Assembly (NCBI RefSeq): GCF_035222375.1
Contig: NW_026946363.1
Coordinates: 2,790,001 to 2,854,000, forward strand
Source: Podospora pseudocomata
Lineage: Eukaryota > Ascomycota > Sordariomycetes > Sordariales > Podosporaceae
DNA length: 64,000 nucleotides
Direction of reading: 5' to 3'
Shown piece after piece: positions 8,962 to 22,280 of the stretch. The notes beneath the pieces are model-generated. The model was not told the DNA's origin. It saw only the letters and a program-made list of their open reading frames with translations, and did no database searches. Numbering within the stretch: the stretch's first letter is position 1; each line of letters opens with the position of its first letter. Position numbers and translations under genes: made by a program.

Positions 8962-11900
8962 CTAACCCCGCTGCCGCATCCCGAGTCCATCGACCCCAAG
9001 AATAGGAATCTCAACCTCGGCCAACCCGAGCACGCCCTCGTCCCGGCGGCGGTCCACAAAGCTGTTGCATTCGTTGATGACGATCGCCCACTCGGCGAGG
9101 GCTCGGCCTGTGTACACAGCCCCTGAGGCATAAGGGCCGAGGGGCTTCTCGGCACGAATTGCTGGCGCGGGCGGCCGAGCCATCCTGATCATGTCAACCG
9201 AAGGACCACGTTCGTAGCCGTCAAAGCTCATGTGACGAAGAGGAGACGGCCTGTTGTATCTCTCATCCTCACTGTCCGAGGCAACCGCCGTGACGTTGAT
9301 GCTGAGGGAGTACCGGCGTTTGGAGCTCTCCATCGACTTTCGTGGTGTATCCTCCACTATGGACAATGGCCGAGCATTGCGAGCCTCACTGATAAGACCG
9401 GTTTGCAAAGCACCGCTCACACGCCTAGTGTCGGGTGGCAGGCCGGGAGAAACGGGAGGCGGGCTGTCGCTGCGATAGACAAGGCTGCCGTTCTGAAAGT
9501 TACCCACGTCGTTGATCGCCGCCGAGCGAGCGCTGACTCTCGCCTGAGCAGGCGCAGGGAGTCGAGGGCGGGTCAGAATCCGGTCTCTTGTAGGACCGAG
9601 TGGCATTGGCTGCCCCCCCGGTCCAGTTTGCCATGTGAGCGCAAAGCGAAAGACATAGGTGGTGGCCTCGTAAACGGGCGCAGAACCTGTAGTAGATATG
9701 GAGTCGGTAGACAAGGTGGCATGGTGGCCAGGTCTCTTTGGCGGTGGCGGAGGTCCCTGGCGAGGTCCCATCCGCGCAGCAGCTGTCTCGCGGCGAGCTT
9801 GTTCCAGCTCCTCGTCCCAAGCGCGCTTGGGATCCACGGCCCGACCATTTTGCGAGCTGAATGGCAGTACCTTGCCCAACATTGACAGCCGCTTCTTGAA
9901 GGATGACACATCACCATCATCCTTGATGCCACCAACAGTATCTCCGCCGTTGATCCCGAACGTACCAGTATAATCCACGAGCTGGTCTGACCCTGGGAAG
10001 GAGCTGGAAAACGAGTCGAAGCCGAGCTTCATGGACGGCTGTGGCGGCTGCACCTCGGTTCGAATGATCAAGAACCGCTTGCCAGGTGTGGGATGAGCAG
10101 GGGCCGTAGAAGGCTGGACCTTGCCCCTCATGTCGGCATCAGCCTTGAGCCAAAGGTAATGAGCCCAAAGAGTCTTGAGCCGCTGCGACACAGTCAGGAA
10201 TATTTTGCTGCAGAGTCCCGTTAGTCACCTGTTGCAACGCTTGGATGGCTATCTTCTTACCTGTTGACCTCACTGGCGCTGCCCGAGTCCCTGCAGATCC
10301 GCCAGCAGAGCAGGCGCATGTAGTAAGCACGAACCATGGGACACCAATGGTTGAAGAATTTGGCAAAGAACTCCTCCGTCAACAGCCACTCCGTGCACAA
10401 GGCCTCCTTGCGTGCCGGATCAGAAGTGATGGCGTCCCACACTGAGTAGAGGAAAGAGAGGACCCTAATCTCAGACATGGTGTTGTTGGACTCGGCCATC
10501 ATCTTGCCCACCTCGAGCCAGAAAGGCCAGTCAATGTAGTTGACAAAGGGGGCGGTGCTGCCAAACTCCAGGTACCGCGGCTGGCCAATCTCTTCGGCCG
10601 GGGATCCTGCAGGGCTGCCGTTCACCGTGTTCTGGAATGTATCCAGCGTGACCAGCATCTCCTCGAGAAAATCGCACAGCATGAAACACGAAGCTTGGTC
10701 GAATCGTGGTGTCCTCTTCGCTGCCGCCTTCGAGATGGCAGCAAAAGCCTCGGCAAAGGTATGCTTAATCTCGTGATTCACTCCAACAGAGCCTTCTGAG
10801 AGCACATCCTTGAGCAGGACAATGAGCCGGTTTTCATCCATCCCTTTCAGAACATTGCTGGGCACAGAGATGCCGGTCAAAGTAGCATCCGCGCCGTGAA
10901 TGCTGTCAGAAATCGGAGGGCCCAGCATGGCATCGATCGAGGCCTGTCGGTGAATGGTGCTATCCAACACCGACAAGATTTGAGCGTGGACCAGGACAAA
11001 GGCAGGTGACCGCGCCTTTTCGACCAGCGGGAGTCCCTCAAAAACAAACTGCTCAGAAAGCACGTGGAAGTACTTGCAAAAGATGAAAAACAGATCCGTC
11101 TCACCACCACGCCATCTCGACACCCAAGGGCCGTGCCAGGGGATCTTGGCTGGCATCAGTGGCAGCTTAGCCGCAAGCCGCAGCTTGTCGCCCAGTGTCT
11201 TGACAGACGACCATCCCAGCTTGTGCAGATGCTCGGGGTAGAGCGCGACAATATCCTCGCTCTCGCCCTTGCTCCGCCTCGGCAGACCAAACTCATCGGC
11301 GACTCTTCGCAAAATGTCGGCATTCAAACCCCAAAGCCGCACCAGAACATCAGCGACACCGGGCACGAAGAAGAACGCATAAGCACACGCCTTGCCGCAC
11401 CAGTTGACTAAGCTCAGAGGGGCGTGCCGGAGCGACATTTTCTCCACCACCAGCGCCATCTGTGTCGTCAAGTTGTTGACAAACATGGTCCGCACATTGT
11501 GCTCGGCCGGCTCGGTCAACAGCGAGTCCACATCGCTGCCAACGGTGGACGATGTGTTTGACCTCGCTCGGACCTTCTCTTCGGGAGACCGCTCAGCTAA
11601 ACGCTGAAACTGGCTGGTACACGTCCTCCACTCTGGCCGCATCATGATCATGGTGGCCGCCTCGAGCAGAGTTGGCCTGTCGACACCAGCAACCGGTTGC
11701 AATACTGGAAACTGGACGCCAAGCGCAGCGATGCCTGGAGCAAGCCCGTATCCTCCCGCCAACAGCCTCGAATGCCCGGCATCCAGCATCGACAAGAGGC
11801 CATTCCACCACTTGTTCAAAACTGTGGCTCGCCGGTCAAAATCCTCGGAACTCAACACCGATCTGCTCGAATTGGAAGGGTGGTGCGAGGTACTTTTCAG

Positions 11901-13358
11901 GAATGGCATCAGCACACCTCGCACAACGTCCATTCGCGTCGAGGTGGTAGGCCTCGCCGCGAACCGGGCAAACTCGCCATCTAGCGTTCGGAAGGTGCCC
12001 CAAAGAGGGTCACGGGATGTCGGATGTGGCATGGTGATGTTGGTGTCTGCTGTGCCCTGGGAAGCAATTTCGGAAGAGGCGCTGGTTGTCGCAGTGGTTT
12101 CCGTGTCCAGATCCGACTCTAGTGACGAAGTCCGGTGGGAAGAGCTGCGAGATGGTGCTGCTTCGACATGGGCAAAAGCATTGTTGGTGGCAAGAGCAGC
12201 AGATCTGGGGAGGTTCGACGGGGCAAGGGTGGTTTTGGCCAGGACAGGCTTGACGCTGTACGCGGCTGTCGCAGCACTGGCGGAATCAGAGTCACTTGAT
12301 TCGGAACTCTTGACAGAAGATGGCGCGGGAAGCGAGAGTGGGGACGATGTTCTAGAAAACACACTTTGAGGTTTTTGTTTTATCCTCGTCAGATACACAC
12401 TGGCACGGCTGAAGACGCGGCTTGTACTGTTGCTGCTGCTGCTGCTCTGTGGCTCGGCGGAAGCGTCCTGAGAAGAATCACAATCCGAACGTGCGCGGGT
12501 TCGCAGCGTCAACCTAGACTTGACAGGCGATTTTTTCCTTTCTGTGGAAGGCTCGCGGGTCTCATGTCGAAGCCGTTCTGGGGTCGTTGGCGGTGAAGGT
12601 GATCGTGACTTTGTCATCCAAGACTTTTTCGCAAAATCGGCAAAGGACTCGACCGTCCCCGACCTTTCAAGCTGGCTGTCCTCCACCAGATTGTCGGTCG
12701 ACACAGTCACATTGTTCTTGGTCACCCGTTGGGACAGTTCATGGGTTGCCGGCACGTTGGGGGTCGACTTTGAGCTCGGCAGCCACGACAGCGGCCGGTC
12801 AATCATTGATTTGCTCCGGCTACGGCCGTGCTTCTCGGCACGCGGAGCAGCAGCCACGGTGGGCGCGGTGCTGGTGCTGTTACGGTGATAGGTGGTGGTG
12901 TCGATGTTTTTGGACGAGGTTCGGGGTGGTATTGGCTGCTTGGTGGGTTCGGCGCGAGCTTCAGTGGATGCGATGGGCAATAGCCTCGTCTCGGGAGCGG
13001 TAACGACAGTGGCGGTGGGCTTCAGGGGGCGGATGGACAACGCTTCGATCTTGTCGCTGCAGAAACTGAAGGATCTCTTGAACTCGGGTGAAAATTCAAA
13101 ATCGAACGAGGGAATGTCAAACGAGGGATCGGGCATGGGCAGGCTCGGAAGTTCCTTGTTGGTGTTGGCAGGCGGGCGCGAGGTAGCATCGGGCCTGGCG
13201 AGCTTGAGCGGGGTTTGTTCTTTGCTGCTACTCCTAGCAGGTGGTGGTGGTGTAGAATGTGAGTGTTGTGAACCTTGTGAGCGCTGTGAGCGGTGAAAAG
13301 GCAATGGCGTGCTGGTGTCCACAGCGGGCGCCGTCATGGTCAGTGTCGGACCAACCAT
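8962..13358 (-). CDS. DUF1765 (UPF0592-type) fungal protein
   Basis: Exons 13358-10261 and 10207-8962 give 1447 residues. The 53-base intron (donor GTAAGA, acceptor CTGCAG) joins GSASEVNS to KIFLTVSQRLKTLW. Residues 1-450 are Ser/Thr/Pro-rich and disordered, with a Ser run from a CAG-type repeat. The conserved part, roughly 540-1130, includes VVEKMSLRHAPLSLVNWCGKAC, FFFVPGVADVLVRLWG, and FFAKFFNHWCPMVRAYYMRLLCWRI across the splice join, a pattern I associate with DUF1765. S. pombe relatives are listed as UPF0592 membrane proteins, although long hydrophobic helices are few here. The C-terminus carries EYVFRFALTW-like and Pro/Arg-rich stretches and ends RALAEWAIVINECNSFVDRRRDEG. Molecular role unknown. 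A second in-frame ATG, seven codons in, could be the start. Confidence 0.8.
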
Positions 13359-16300
13359 TGCTCTGTCTCAAAACAAGCCGTCGACTCTGTGGATTGCAGT
13401 GGTTCGTCAACAGGGGTGGTGTGCCGTGTATGCCGGAGAAACCTGCTGGCAGCCCTCGCAGTCAGGGAATACTGCGACTCTGCTGCCTTCGATCTGCCCC
13501 AATCCCCTTCAAAACATGGTCCTTCTTCCAATCTTCCTCAGAGCTGATCAACGGTAACGGGGTGATGACGACGCTATGCGATTTTCGAGTGTCTCTCGGT
13601 CAGACAAAGAGCAGCGACGGCAATGTGTAGATGACGGGAATCCGAGCCTTGGCGGGTCGGGGCGAGCAGCTTGGACGTAACGAGAGACGTAAACGTAAAG
13701 TCGTGGTGCAGGTGCAGACGATTGTACAACAGCAGAAAGAAGAGAGTGAAAATAAAAATGAAAAAAAAATCAAAATCACAGGCTGAGGATCGGCTGCGAG
13801 CGAGTGCGGGCAGGCCCCGGGCGGACAGGCGAGATCAGGGCAGACACGATTTAATATCGAAGCTGCATTTGAACAAAGCCGGGCTCAGCTTGACTCGCGA
13901 CTCCACGACCTCCACGGTCCAGTGGAGATTGTCAGTCGCGCGCTCAACCAGGACGGGAACTTGGCAGCTTGACAGGAGAGTGATGCAAATTGGGACGAGC
14001 AATGGGCCAGTGCGGCCAGCCTGGCGCCCACTATACCGTACTCGGGTGGCAGGCTGTTGACGTCGTCGATCTTGCAAGTTAGGAGAAGTACGTGCAGATG
14101 CGGCGGGATGGCCCCGGAACACCTCGTACGGGTAGTGTACTGAACCATTGACTTCCATTGTTGGTTGATGCTACCTCAATTCAAGATGTTCTCTCAAACA
14201 GCAAACTTGATCCAGAAACATTCAGCGGGAACACTGCGCCTGCGCTCGGATGGTTCAAGAAACACTCGAGACGAACAGGCGGTTTGAGTGAAGAAGAAGA
14301 TAGGACGGAGACGAGGCGGCCACACCGAGGCTACGGATACGGGTGTGCTGTTCGCTAACGACGCCCCCGTGGCCCCCCGAAGAGGGGATGTTCCTGGAGG
14401 CTGCACTAAGGAGGCTGGGCGACCGATCCGTTGCAGGAGACCGATGGACCTGAGCTCCAGTCGTTCGCTGAGCGCTCACCATTTCTACAAAGTCAATTCG
14501 AGGTCACCGGTTGTGTTGTTTTATTACCCAATTATTCAGACTCCGGAATCCAGAAGCATCTTTTTTCCCCAGAGCCGAGGCGGGGAACAAGGCTACCATG
14601 TACGGGCAGGTATGACAGTTTATGCCAAGGCATAAAGACCTCAGCGATGCTGGTCCAGCTGAACGAGTCGAGATGTTTGCTACCCCACCCCGAGCATGAA
14701 CATCAGTCTGACACCACCACGCCTTACCACAATCGACGACCTTTATAATGCGCGGTGAAGAGTCTGTGAGAATTGTGTCGTTGAGGGCTGATAATCACAA
14801 GGTCACATCGATGCCACCGCCGGGAACCCGGCAGCTTTAATTGAGCGATGACGAAAGGCAGGATCGGGGGCCGATCAAACAAAATCCGACAGCATGGGTC
14901 GGAAACAGATATGAACACCACGCCGTAGCCCGAATTGATGATTGATATTCCTTCTTCAACCAACATTCAACAGGATTCTCAACCGCCACGTGTGGAATCA
15001 GGGAAAACAAGCTCTTGCTAAAAGCCCAAAAACGGCCTCTAGAAACCCGGTCAAGAAGTTGACGATATAAAAAGGGGAATATTCAGCACGGCAGCTCCCG
15101 CAACCACTGAAAAGCTTCCAAATTCTGAGACCTACATATGTATCACCAAGACTAAGACTCTTTTGTAGGCAAGCAATTAAACGCGCGACGCGTCTGTAAA
15201 GTGCCTTGCACCTCTTTTTTGCTGCAAGAGATGCATCGACGTCACGCACACCCGCCACCTTTAAGTGTTTGACTGGCAGAGACTGGCTCCCAACCCTACA
15301 TGAAAGTCTCTGGTGGCAGCTCAGCCTAGAAGCACGATGTGCTGGCCGACAGCCACGGTACTGGGTAGCTGAAAGTCATGCACCAGAGGTTACAGCACGT
15401 CCAGTGTGTGCAGTGCAGAAGCGGTTGTGGTCATCCGTATATCGACCGCATCGCTCGACTTCGGTTTTTGAAACCGCCTTTGCGCCGTGTTCTGGAGATT
15501 CGGGAGCTGTTGTTGACAATTAGCCATTTTAGTGTGGCCTTGTCGGGTGAAAAAAGGGGGCCAAGAAAGGGGTCTCGCGTCTCCAAAAGTCTCACCACAA
15601 GACAATTGAACTGCGCGCTCCCATCCTGAAGGTGTTTTCCTGACACGCTAACCTTTTTACCAAGAGGTGTCCAGATGTTGACATCCACATTCGGGTAGCG
15701 CGCTCCTGCATTAGCCCTGCACATGCCACGCCGGCGGCAAAAAAAGATGAGAAGAGAAAAAAAAGGAAAATCTCATGGGGGTGTGCCCAGAAAAAGAAGC
15801 GAAGAGAAAAGAAACCAACAACACACCGCCGCCCTACCATTCACGATGGACCCTCACGATAGCGCCAAAGCCACAACCAGATCCTCGGGGTCATCTTTCC
15901 GCCCGTCCGCCTGATCATGACAGACCCCCCTAGCTCGATTATCGATACGATTACCGAAAAATGTTACCTTGACATCTGGTCACCCATCACGGGCAAGTGA
16001 AAAAGAACTTGAGGTATAACGTCCTCATCTCGCTGGACACCGCATGAGCTGTAAGCGTAGAGTCCACGCCATCCTCAAAAAACTCCTCATGCAGGTTTCG
16101 GCTTGGGACTGCATCTCGTATACCCGACAACTTACCGCTCCTTTCATGTTGTGTTCCCGGGCCGTGCGTTCGGGCAACCAGCCCATCTTTCGTGGGGGGA
16201 GGGAGAAGTAGTAGGTAGGTAGGTAGGTAGGCCTATGTGCGCCCACATACCTACCTACCTAGCTAATGTGAACACTCCAGGTGAGACAACCTGAAGTCAA

Positions 16301-17264
16301 AAAAAAAAAAGCCATCATCAACATGAGACTGAAGATACGCGCGGCCGATCATCACAATAAACAATAAAACCGGTAACGTCCAACGGAAAACTCGGAAGAA
16401 AACTTCACGAAAAGCAGCCATGTCTCAGGGTTTATTTTTCCTGGCTGATGTAACGGACTCCAACGATGGGGCGTCGTTTCACTTTGATATTACTCTCAGT
16501 CACTTTCCGTCGGGTCGTTCTTCACAAGGCTGTGTTAGACATTTCTCTTCAACTTTGTGTAGCAGGGAATTTCTCCGAGGTCTGAAGGAGGTACGGAGAC
16601 ACTTCACACCTTGCCTAAACCTGAAAAAAACGAATGGCTATGCCCCCATCCCGTTGTAGGCAACTGCCTCTAACCGTCGAACAAGGGTGGTTTATCGGTC
16701 GTGCCGTTGTTGAGTGAGATAAAAACGGGGGGGGGAACTGACTTTGTTAGAAGTAGGTACCCGGTTCTCGCCACTGCCAGGAGGCTAGAAAGCCGTTGGG
16801 AACAGCGGGCTACTATCAACGGACGAAAACGCTTTGACAGCCATGACATTAGAAGAGCGCCAGAAGCAGACGGTGCCGGGAGCTAAAGTGGTAGTGGCAC
16901 TCCGTGAAATAGTTTTGATGGGTCGACAAGTTCATCTGATAATGTAAAGGGAGTTAGTTTATGCCGTGGTTTGGAGCAGCAAAAAGACGCGGGTGATAGC
17001 GACATGCATGAAGGCTTCATGTGTGACATACAGAACATAATCATCTGTCTGAGAACATCCCTTCTTACACCGCGCTATGAAGAGATAAGAAACGTGGATA
17101 ACGCAACTCAAAAGTCTCAAGAACTTGCATTGATGTAAAAGAAAAAAGAGAGAAGAAAAGAACTTTCCAAGCTCTATACAAATACCACCTCTATCAAAGT
17201 AAAACGCCTATCCATCTCTGCCCAACCCTCTCACAACCCACAAACCCCAAGTCCGTCCAGTTTC
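13359..17264. other. gene-poor tract of 3.9 kb
   Basis: Upstream of the DUF1765 gene and downstream of CYP505. I searched both strands for spliced families and found none. It holds a TATA-like GATATAAAAAGG at about 15063-15074 (+), a purine-rich patch near 15725-15815 and an imperfect inverted repeat near 16.2 kb. It may hold a non-coding transcript, a long 5' leader, or a fast-evolving gene I cannot recognise. Confidence 0.5.
16211..16262. repeat. imperfect inverted repeat made of GGTA/TACC tetramers
   Basis: The left arm has five GTAG units ending TATGTG, the right arm starts CACATA and has three CTAC units, and the spacer is about four bases. The arms pair over roughly 17 bases with a two- to three-base bulge. 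Shorter copies of the same tetramer occur near 29690, 30567 and 34020. Confidence 0.7.
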
Positions 17265-20200
17265 TCAACCAAAAACATCACTAACATACCTCTCCTCCTT
17301 CATCTTCCCAAGCCACTCCTCCGCCCCCTCCCTCCCCCTATCAGGAAACTCATCCTCATAAATCCTCAAACAAACCTCCGCCGTGCTCCTCCCCAACCTC
17401 CCCGCGCTCCCACAAACAAGTATCTTGGCCCCCTGCTTAATCAACCCCTTCAACTCCTCCCTATCCTCCCAAATCAGCTCATCCACATGCCCCGTCCTCC
17501 CTCCCTCGCCCGCCCTCCTCGAAAAGGCCGCCCGTACTCTAACAACCCCCTCCTTCTCCCATTGACCCAACTCCTCTTTGTATAGGTAATCCTCCTCAGA
17601 ATCCCTACACCCATAGTACAGCACAGCAGGACCAAGACCTGACTTGTGATACCCCCCCCTAGCACCCGCAACAGCAGCCCGTTCCTGCAGAAAAGCCCTC
17701 ATCGGCGCAATCCCCGTCCCAGCAGCAACCATCACCACCGGCGTAGCCGGGTCACTCGGCAACCGAAACGGCGCATTCGTCTTTCTCACAAAACACCGCA
17801 GTCTCGAGCCGGGCTGTAACGAGGCGAGGTAGGAAGAACTGACGCCGTTGAAGGACTTCGTCTCAGGATGCGACATCAAAGGGGAGTTGTACACATCATA
17901 CGTCAACGTAGCCGTCAAGCTCGCCTTCTCCAGATCAACCCCCTCCTCGCTCGACCACCCAGACCCTTGATCAGGCAGCGGTTTCTGCGCGAGCGGGGAA
18001 CTGGAAATGCTATACTGCCTAGGAGACAGCGGACTCAGCATGTCAAGATACGAAGCAAAGCTCAGCTTGCAAGAGGGAAAATCCTCCAGCAGGTCCAAGA
18101 CAGAAAACCTCTTTGCCAGGACAGAGGTAGGGTACTCCTCATCCGAGGCCAAAACACGAAGTTTATCTGCCTCCAGACCGGACGAGAGAGAAGCCAAGTG
18201 AGCCACCTGGCGCTGGGAAGCAGGGTTGGCGAGTTCGACTCTTGTGCCGATGAGTTCAAACACCGAAATTGGCCCCCCAGACTCAGACTTGAGGTGTTCT
18301 TTGGTGGTCCCCGAGACGGTGACGAGATCGTCGGGGTGGAGGCCGAAGCGGCTGAGCACGCGGCGGATCGAGTCCCGGGGGTTAAAGGGTTGGATGGCCA
18401 AGTAATCCCCGCTGCGGTATTGCACACCAGGAGGGAGCAGAATGTCGATTTGGCGTTTTTCCGGACCGAGGCCTTTCTTGGCGAGGACTTTGTTGACCAA
18501 GACGAGACCTTGAGATAACTGCTCGCCTGCTAGCTTGGACGGCGCGGTGGGTTGGGTGATTTCCACTTGGAGCTCCTCCGTCTTGACGGCTGCCGTCACA
18601 CCGACTGCTTCGCGGAGGGCGGGGAAGAGGGTCAGTTTCCACTCTTCAAGGGGACCGACAATATCCTGGCTGACGTCGACGAAACCGGTAGGGACGAGAC
18701 GTGCGGCGCCGAGTTTCTCGAGGAGCTCATCAACCAACTTGGGGATGCGGTGGTAGGTCGAGGCCCAGTCTTTATTGCCAGCGCCAAAGACGGCGTACGA
18801 GACGCCCTTGAGAAGCTCGCTGTTGCTGGGGTCCTTGGCACGGGTCTCGAGCCAGGCGACAAAGTTGCGGGCGTTGTCGGGGGGGAGGCCTTCGTAAGAG
18901 GAGGTGACGATGACGAGGGGGTGATCCTTTGGCAGGTTTTCCACGGCATCATCCAGGCTCTGAACCTTAGCTGGAACGGACAGACCGTGGTTCGCCGCGT
19001 TGGTCTCGAGATCTTCGGCAAAAGACTTGCAAGTTCCCGAGTTGCCACCATAAAAGACGGAAAACGGCTTCAAGTTGGAGTTGGCAGAAGCTCCGTTGAC
19101 TGTCTTGCTAGAAGGTGCTGGGGCAGGAGCGGCGCCAGCGCTGAAGTTGAAGAGGTGGTCTTTTCCAGGGCGTCTGCGAGCCTTGATGTAGAACTCATCA
19201 GGCTTGATGGTAAGTGTAGACTTGATTTCTGGGATGTGTGTCAGCAACATTTTTCAAGTGCAAAAAGTTGACGACAACGTACTGAGCTCATAATCAGGAT
19301 CAGCCATCTCAATCACGAACCGCTGCAACACCATAGCCATGGTGATAAGAACCTCCTGCTCAGCCAAGTACCGACCAATACACGAGCGAACACCAGTCCC
19401 GAAAGGCTTCCAAGAGTTGGGTGGCAGCCTTTCCCAACCACCATTGAGGAACCTTTCTGGCCTGAACTCGGCAGCGTCAGAGCCCCAAACAGCAGGGTCG
19501 TTGTGAAGACCCTTGAGATTGAACACCAGACTCTCGTTGGGAGTGACCTTGTACTTACCGCCAATGATGGTGGTCTCCTTCGCCTGTCTCATAAAAGCCG
19601 GAATAGGACCACAGAAACGAAGAGCCTCCTTCATGGCAGCATCAATGTACTTGAGTTTGGGAATGTCCTCCAACTGCAGCTCCCTGTCTCCGAGCACAGC
19701 ATCGACCTCGGCATAGCACTTCTGCAGGGCCTCGGGATGCTTGAGAAGGTTGTAGAACAAAAACATCATGGTACCAGCCGAAGTGTCGTGTCCTGCTACC
19801 AGGAAGGTAGCCATCTGGTATCGGATATTCTCATCGGTGAACCCCTTTCCAGTGACAGGGTCTTTGGCGTTGAGCATGACATTGAGAGTGTCATCGACAT
19901 CGGGGCGGGGATTGGCCTTGCGCTCTGCGACAATATCGTCGCAGACCTTCCACATGGAATGAATATTCTCCATCATCTGCCTCTTGCTGAGGAAGGCCAG
20001 AGTGTTCTGGATCTCGGGACGACTGGTCCGCTTGCCAGTCTCGATGAGAACATCACCGAGCTGCTTGGCGAACGGGATTAGCTCTTCGGAGTAGAAGGCA
20101 TTGAAGCGATAGTTGAAGGCACAGAGACCGATAACGTCAAAGGCCAGACGAGTGAAATCGTCATGGGTTGAGATGCGGTAGTCTGGGCCGAAGCGATCCC

Positions 20201-20754
20201 AGCGGAGGATCATCTGAGAGAGGATATCCGTCATCTTGGGGAACATGGTGCGGACATGTAGCGGGCCAAAGGCCGGTAGAAGAGTTCTGTGGGCGATTCC
20301 CCATTCCTGCCAAAAGGGTTAGCTAATGTTGACACGATCTCTGAAGTAGAAAATGGCTGACTTCTTCCTCATTGTATGATGTGAATAGACCGTTTTTGAC
20401 AAACACCCTGATGGCCTCCTGGGCACCAGCAACTTTCTTCTCGAATCGCTTCTCGTCGCACACCTCGTTTATCAGAGCATGGCTGGACAGGACGACAATC
20501 TTTCTCTTGACGAGGTTGAGTGTGAAGATGGGACCGTAGACATCGGCAAGTCTCCATAGGGATCCCATAGAGAACTCAGGGTTGATCTCTCCCAGATTGC
20601 CGGTAAGCCATCTCTCGGGTGGTTGAGGGATTGGCTCTCCTTCTCCGATCTCTTCCAGCGCTGGTGTTGCTGGCTTGGGTGTTGACTCTGAACGTGCTGA
20701 ATGTGATGAACCCGGTGGCTTGGCAGCCCCTTCAACGTGGAAGGGACAAGACAT
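17265..20754 (-). CDS. self-sufficient cytochrome P450 : NADPH-P450 reductase fusion (CYP505, P450foxy type)
   Basis: Exons 20754-20362, 20306-19283 and 19228-17265 give 1126 residues; the introns are 55 and 54 bases, the first with a GCTAAC branch site. The N-terminal P450 domain shows the I-helix AGHDTSAG, the ExxR motif EALR, PERF, and the heme-cysteine loop FGTGVRSCIGR (about C439). After the splice join DYEL/KIKSTLTIKP come an FMN flavodoxin domain (YGGNSGTCKSFAEDLE), an FAD domain (RQYSISSSPL) and NADPH-binding parts (VAAGTGIAPMRAFLQERA, YYGCRDSEEDYLY), ending DVFG. Known members hydroxylate fatty acids at sub-terminal positions without a separate reductase. Another in-frame ATG at 20847 would add 31 residues; I chose 20754 because the extra part resembles leader sequence. 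The opposite strand holds long shadow frames. It is divergent from ACR3. Confidence 0.95.
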
Positions 20755-22280
20755 GGTGAGTGTTGTAATAAGTCGATCCAATGTTGAGAGATAAGACAAG
20801 GTAGGTATGTTGAAGTCGAATGTGGTCAAAGCTTCAGATGATGACACTTGCGTAATGATATCAAATTACCACCCAGCATCAGAACTCTGAAGAGGGGGCA
20901 TTAACTGTATATAAATACCTCTAATCCATCTGAATCCTTCGCCTTTGTCCAGCACCATCTTGATACGAAGCTCTTGGGCCGAGGCCAAATCCGGAGGTCG
21001 CCATGAAGTCGCACCGATTGGTCATTACTTAAGTAACATTGCTGGCATGCTGCCGCACTGGTGAAGATACAGAGTACAAGGCATGACGCCTGGGCAGCCA
21101 GGGTCGGTGTGGAGTTGTGGAACTTCTCACCCGTCACAGATCAGGAAGGGTGGAAGGCTGTGAGTGGAAGCATGAGGTGGGTGGTGGGCTGAGTAAGGGG
21201 CTGTCTCATCCCTTTAATTGAACCCGTCGTCATTGCTGCAACGCCAGCGAAACCGACAGGCCGAACGCCAGCGGGATTCACGTGCAACCATCCGTCGTCC
21301 GGATGGAACCGAGGAGGAAGGCGAGCGGTGCTCGTAATAAGGGCAAACAAGTTGCCAGAATGCCTCCAGTTTGCTGTCACTCTTGCTTCATGAGGTTGCG
21401 TTGGCAGTTGATCTGGGGTGGAGAGTGGCTCCGCTCTTGGTGCCGTTCAACCGTCCGTTTCTCTCTTGACGGCTATCAACTGAACTCGTCACCCTTTCTA
21501 GAACTTCGACTTCATCAGATCTCCATCCAGCTTTTATTCGATTGTGCCATGGAACACTAGAGTTCGATACGACCGCGCCAGCGATTGCCCCCGTCGCACA
21601 GCGGCAGATACCGGCAGATCAACAAAACCGCAACGGTCAGCCAAGCCCAGGAGACGGAGCTCGATTTCTTTCCGGATCCCGAACGCCGTTTGCTCACACA
21701 CTCACGCCTCGGCATTTGCGAGCGGTCATATCGGCGATGAGATCACAAAGACCATGCCCTATGCCTCTTTCTTATTATTGACGCTGCGTTCCGTGTTCTG
21801 TCAAAATCTTCGAAAAACACGAAACATTCCAGTCAAATCACTCTCTTCAGACCCTGAACACACTGCCAAGTCCCCGAGCTGTCCAGAAACGGCAACGGTA
21901 CGGTCTGTCATCGGAATGTCACTACCCTCGTCTGATTGGTTGCGCAAAAGACAGAGAGAATGTCACTGCCTCGAAATGATTGGTTCAATGGCTTCGGCAG
22001 TTGTGCGTTAAGGCTGAGAACCTTAATAAACTCGATGCCAAATGGCAGCCAAGAAGAGACCATTGATATTCAGACTTTTTTTTCTTTTTCCTTTCTTGGA
22101 GTTGGGAAACTTCTTGAGTCTCTTGTCATCAAGAAGAGAAAAAAACACCAATTGTTGTGAAAACACCACTCAGTTGTTCAGCTTCTTTTGCATCTCCGTC
22201 ACAACAATCGTCCTTCTGTGATCTCTCCACCGGCACTTACACCTCTCATCTCAACTCCGCTCAGGAGAAAGTAAACAACA
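20755..22280. other. divergent intergenic between CYP505 and ACR3
   Basis: Contains the promoters of both genes. TATTTATATA on the - strand (20908-20917) may be the CYP505 TATA box. The ACR3 leader just before 22281 is CT-rich and ends in a CAACA context. Nothing else is recognised. Confidence 0.5.
20908..20917 (-). promoter_or_regulatory. TATA-like box upstream of CYP505
   Basis: TATTTATATA read on the - strand, 154 bases before the chosen start (61 before the alternative start at 20847). The distance fits a core promoter. Confidence 0.35.
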
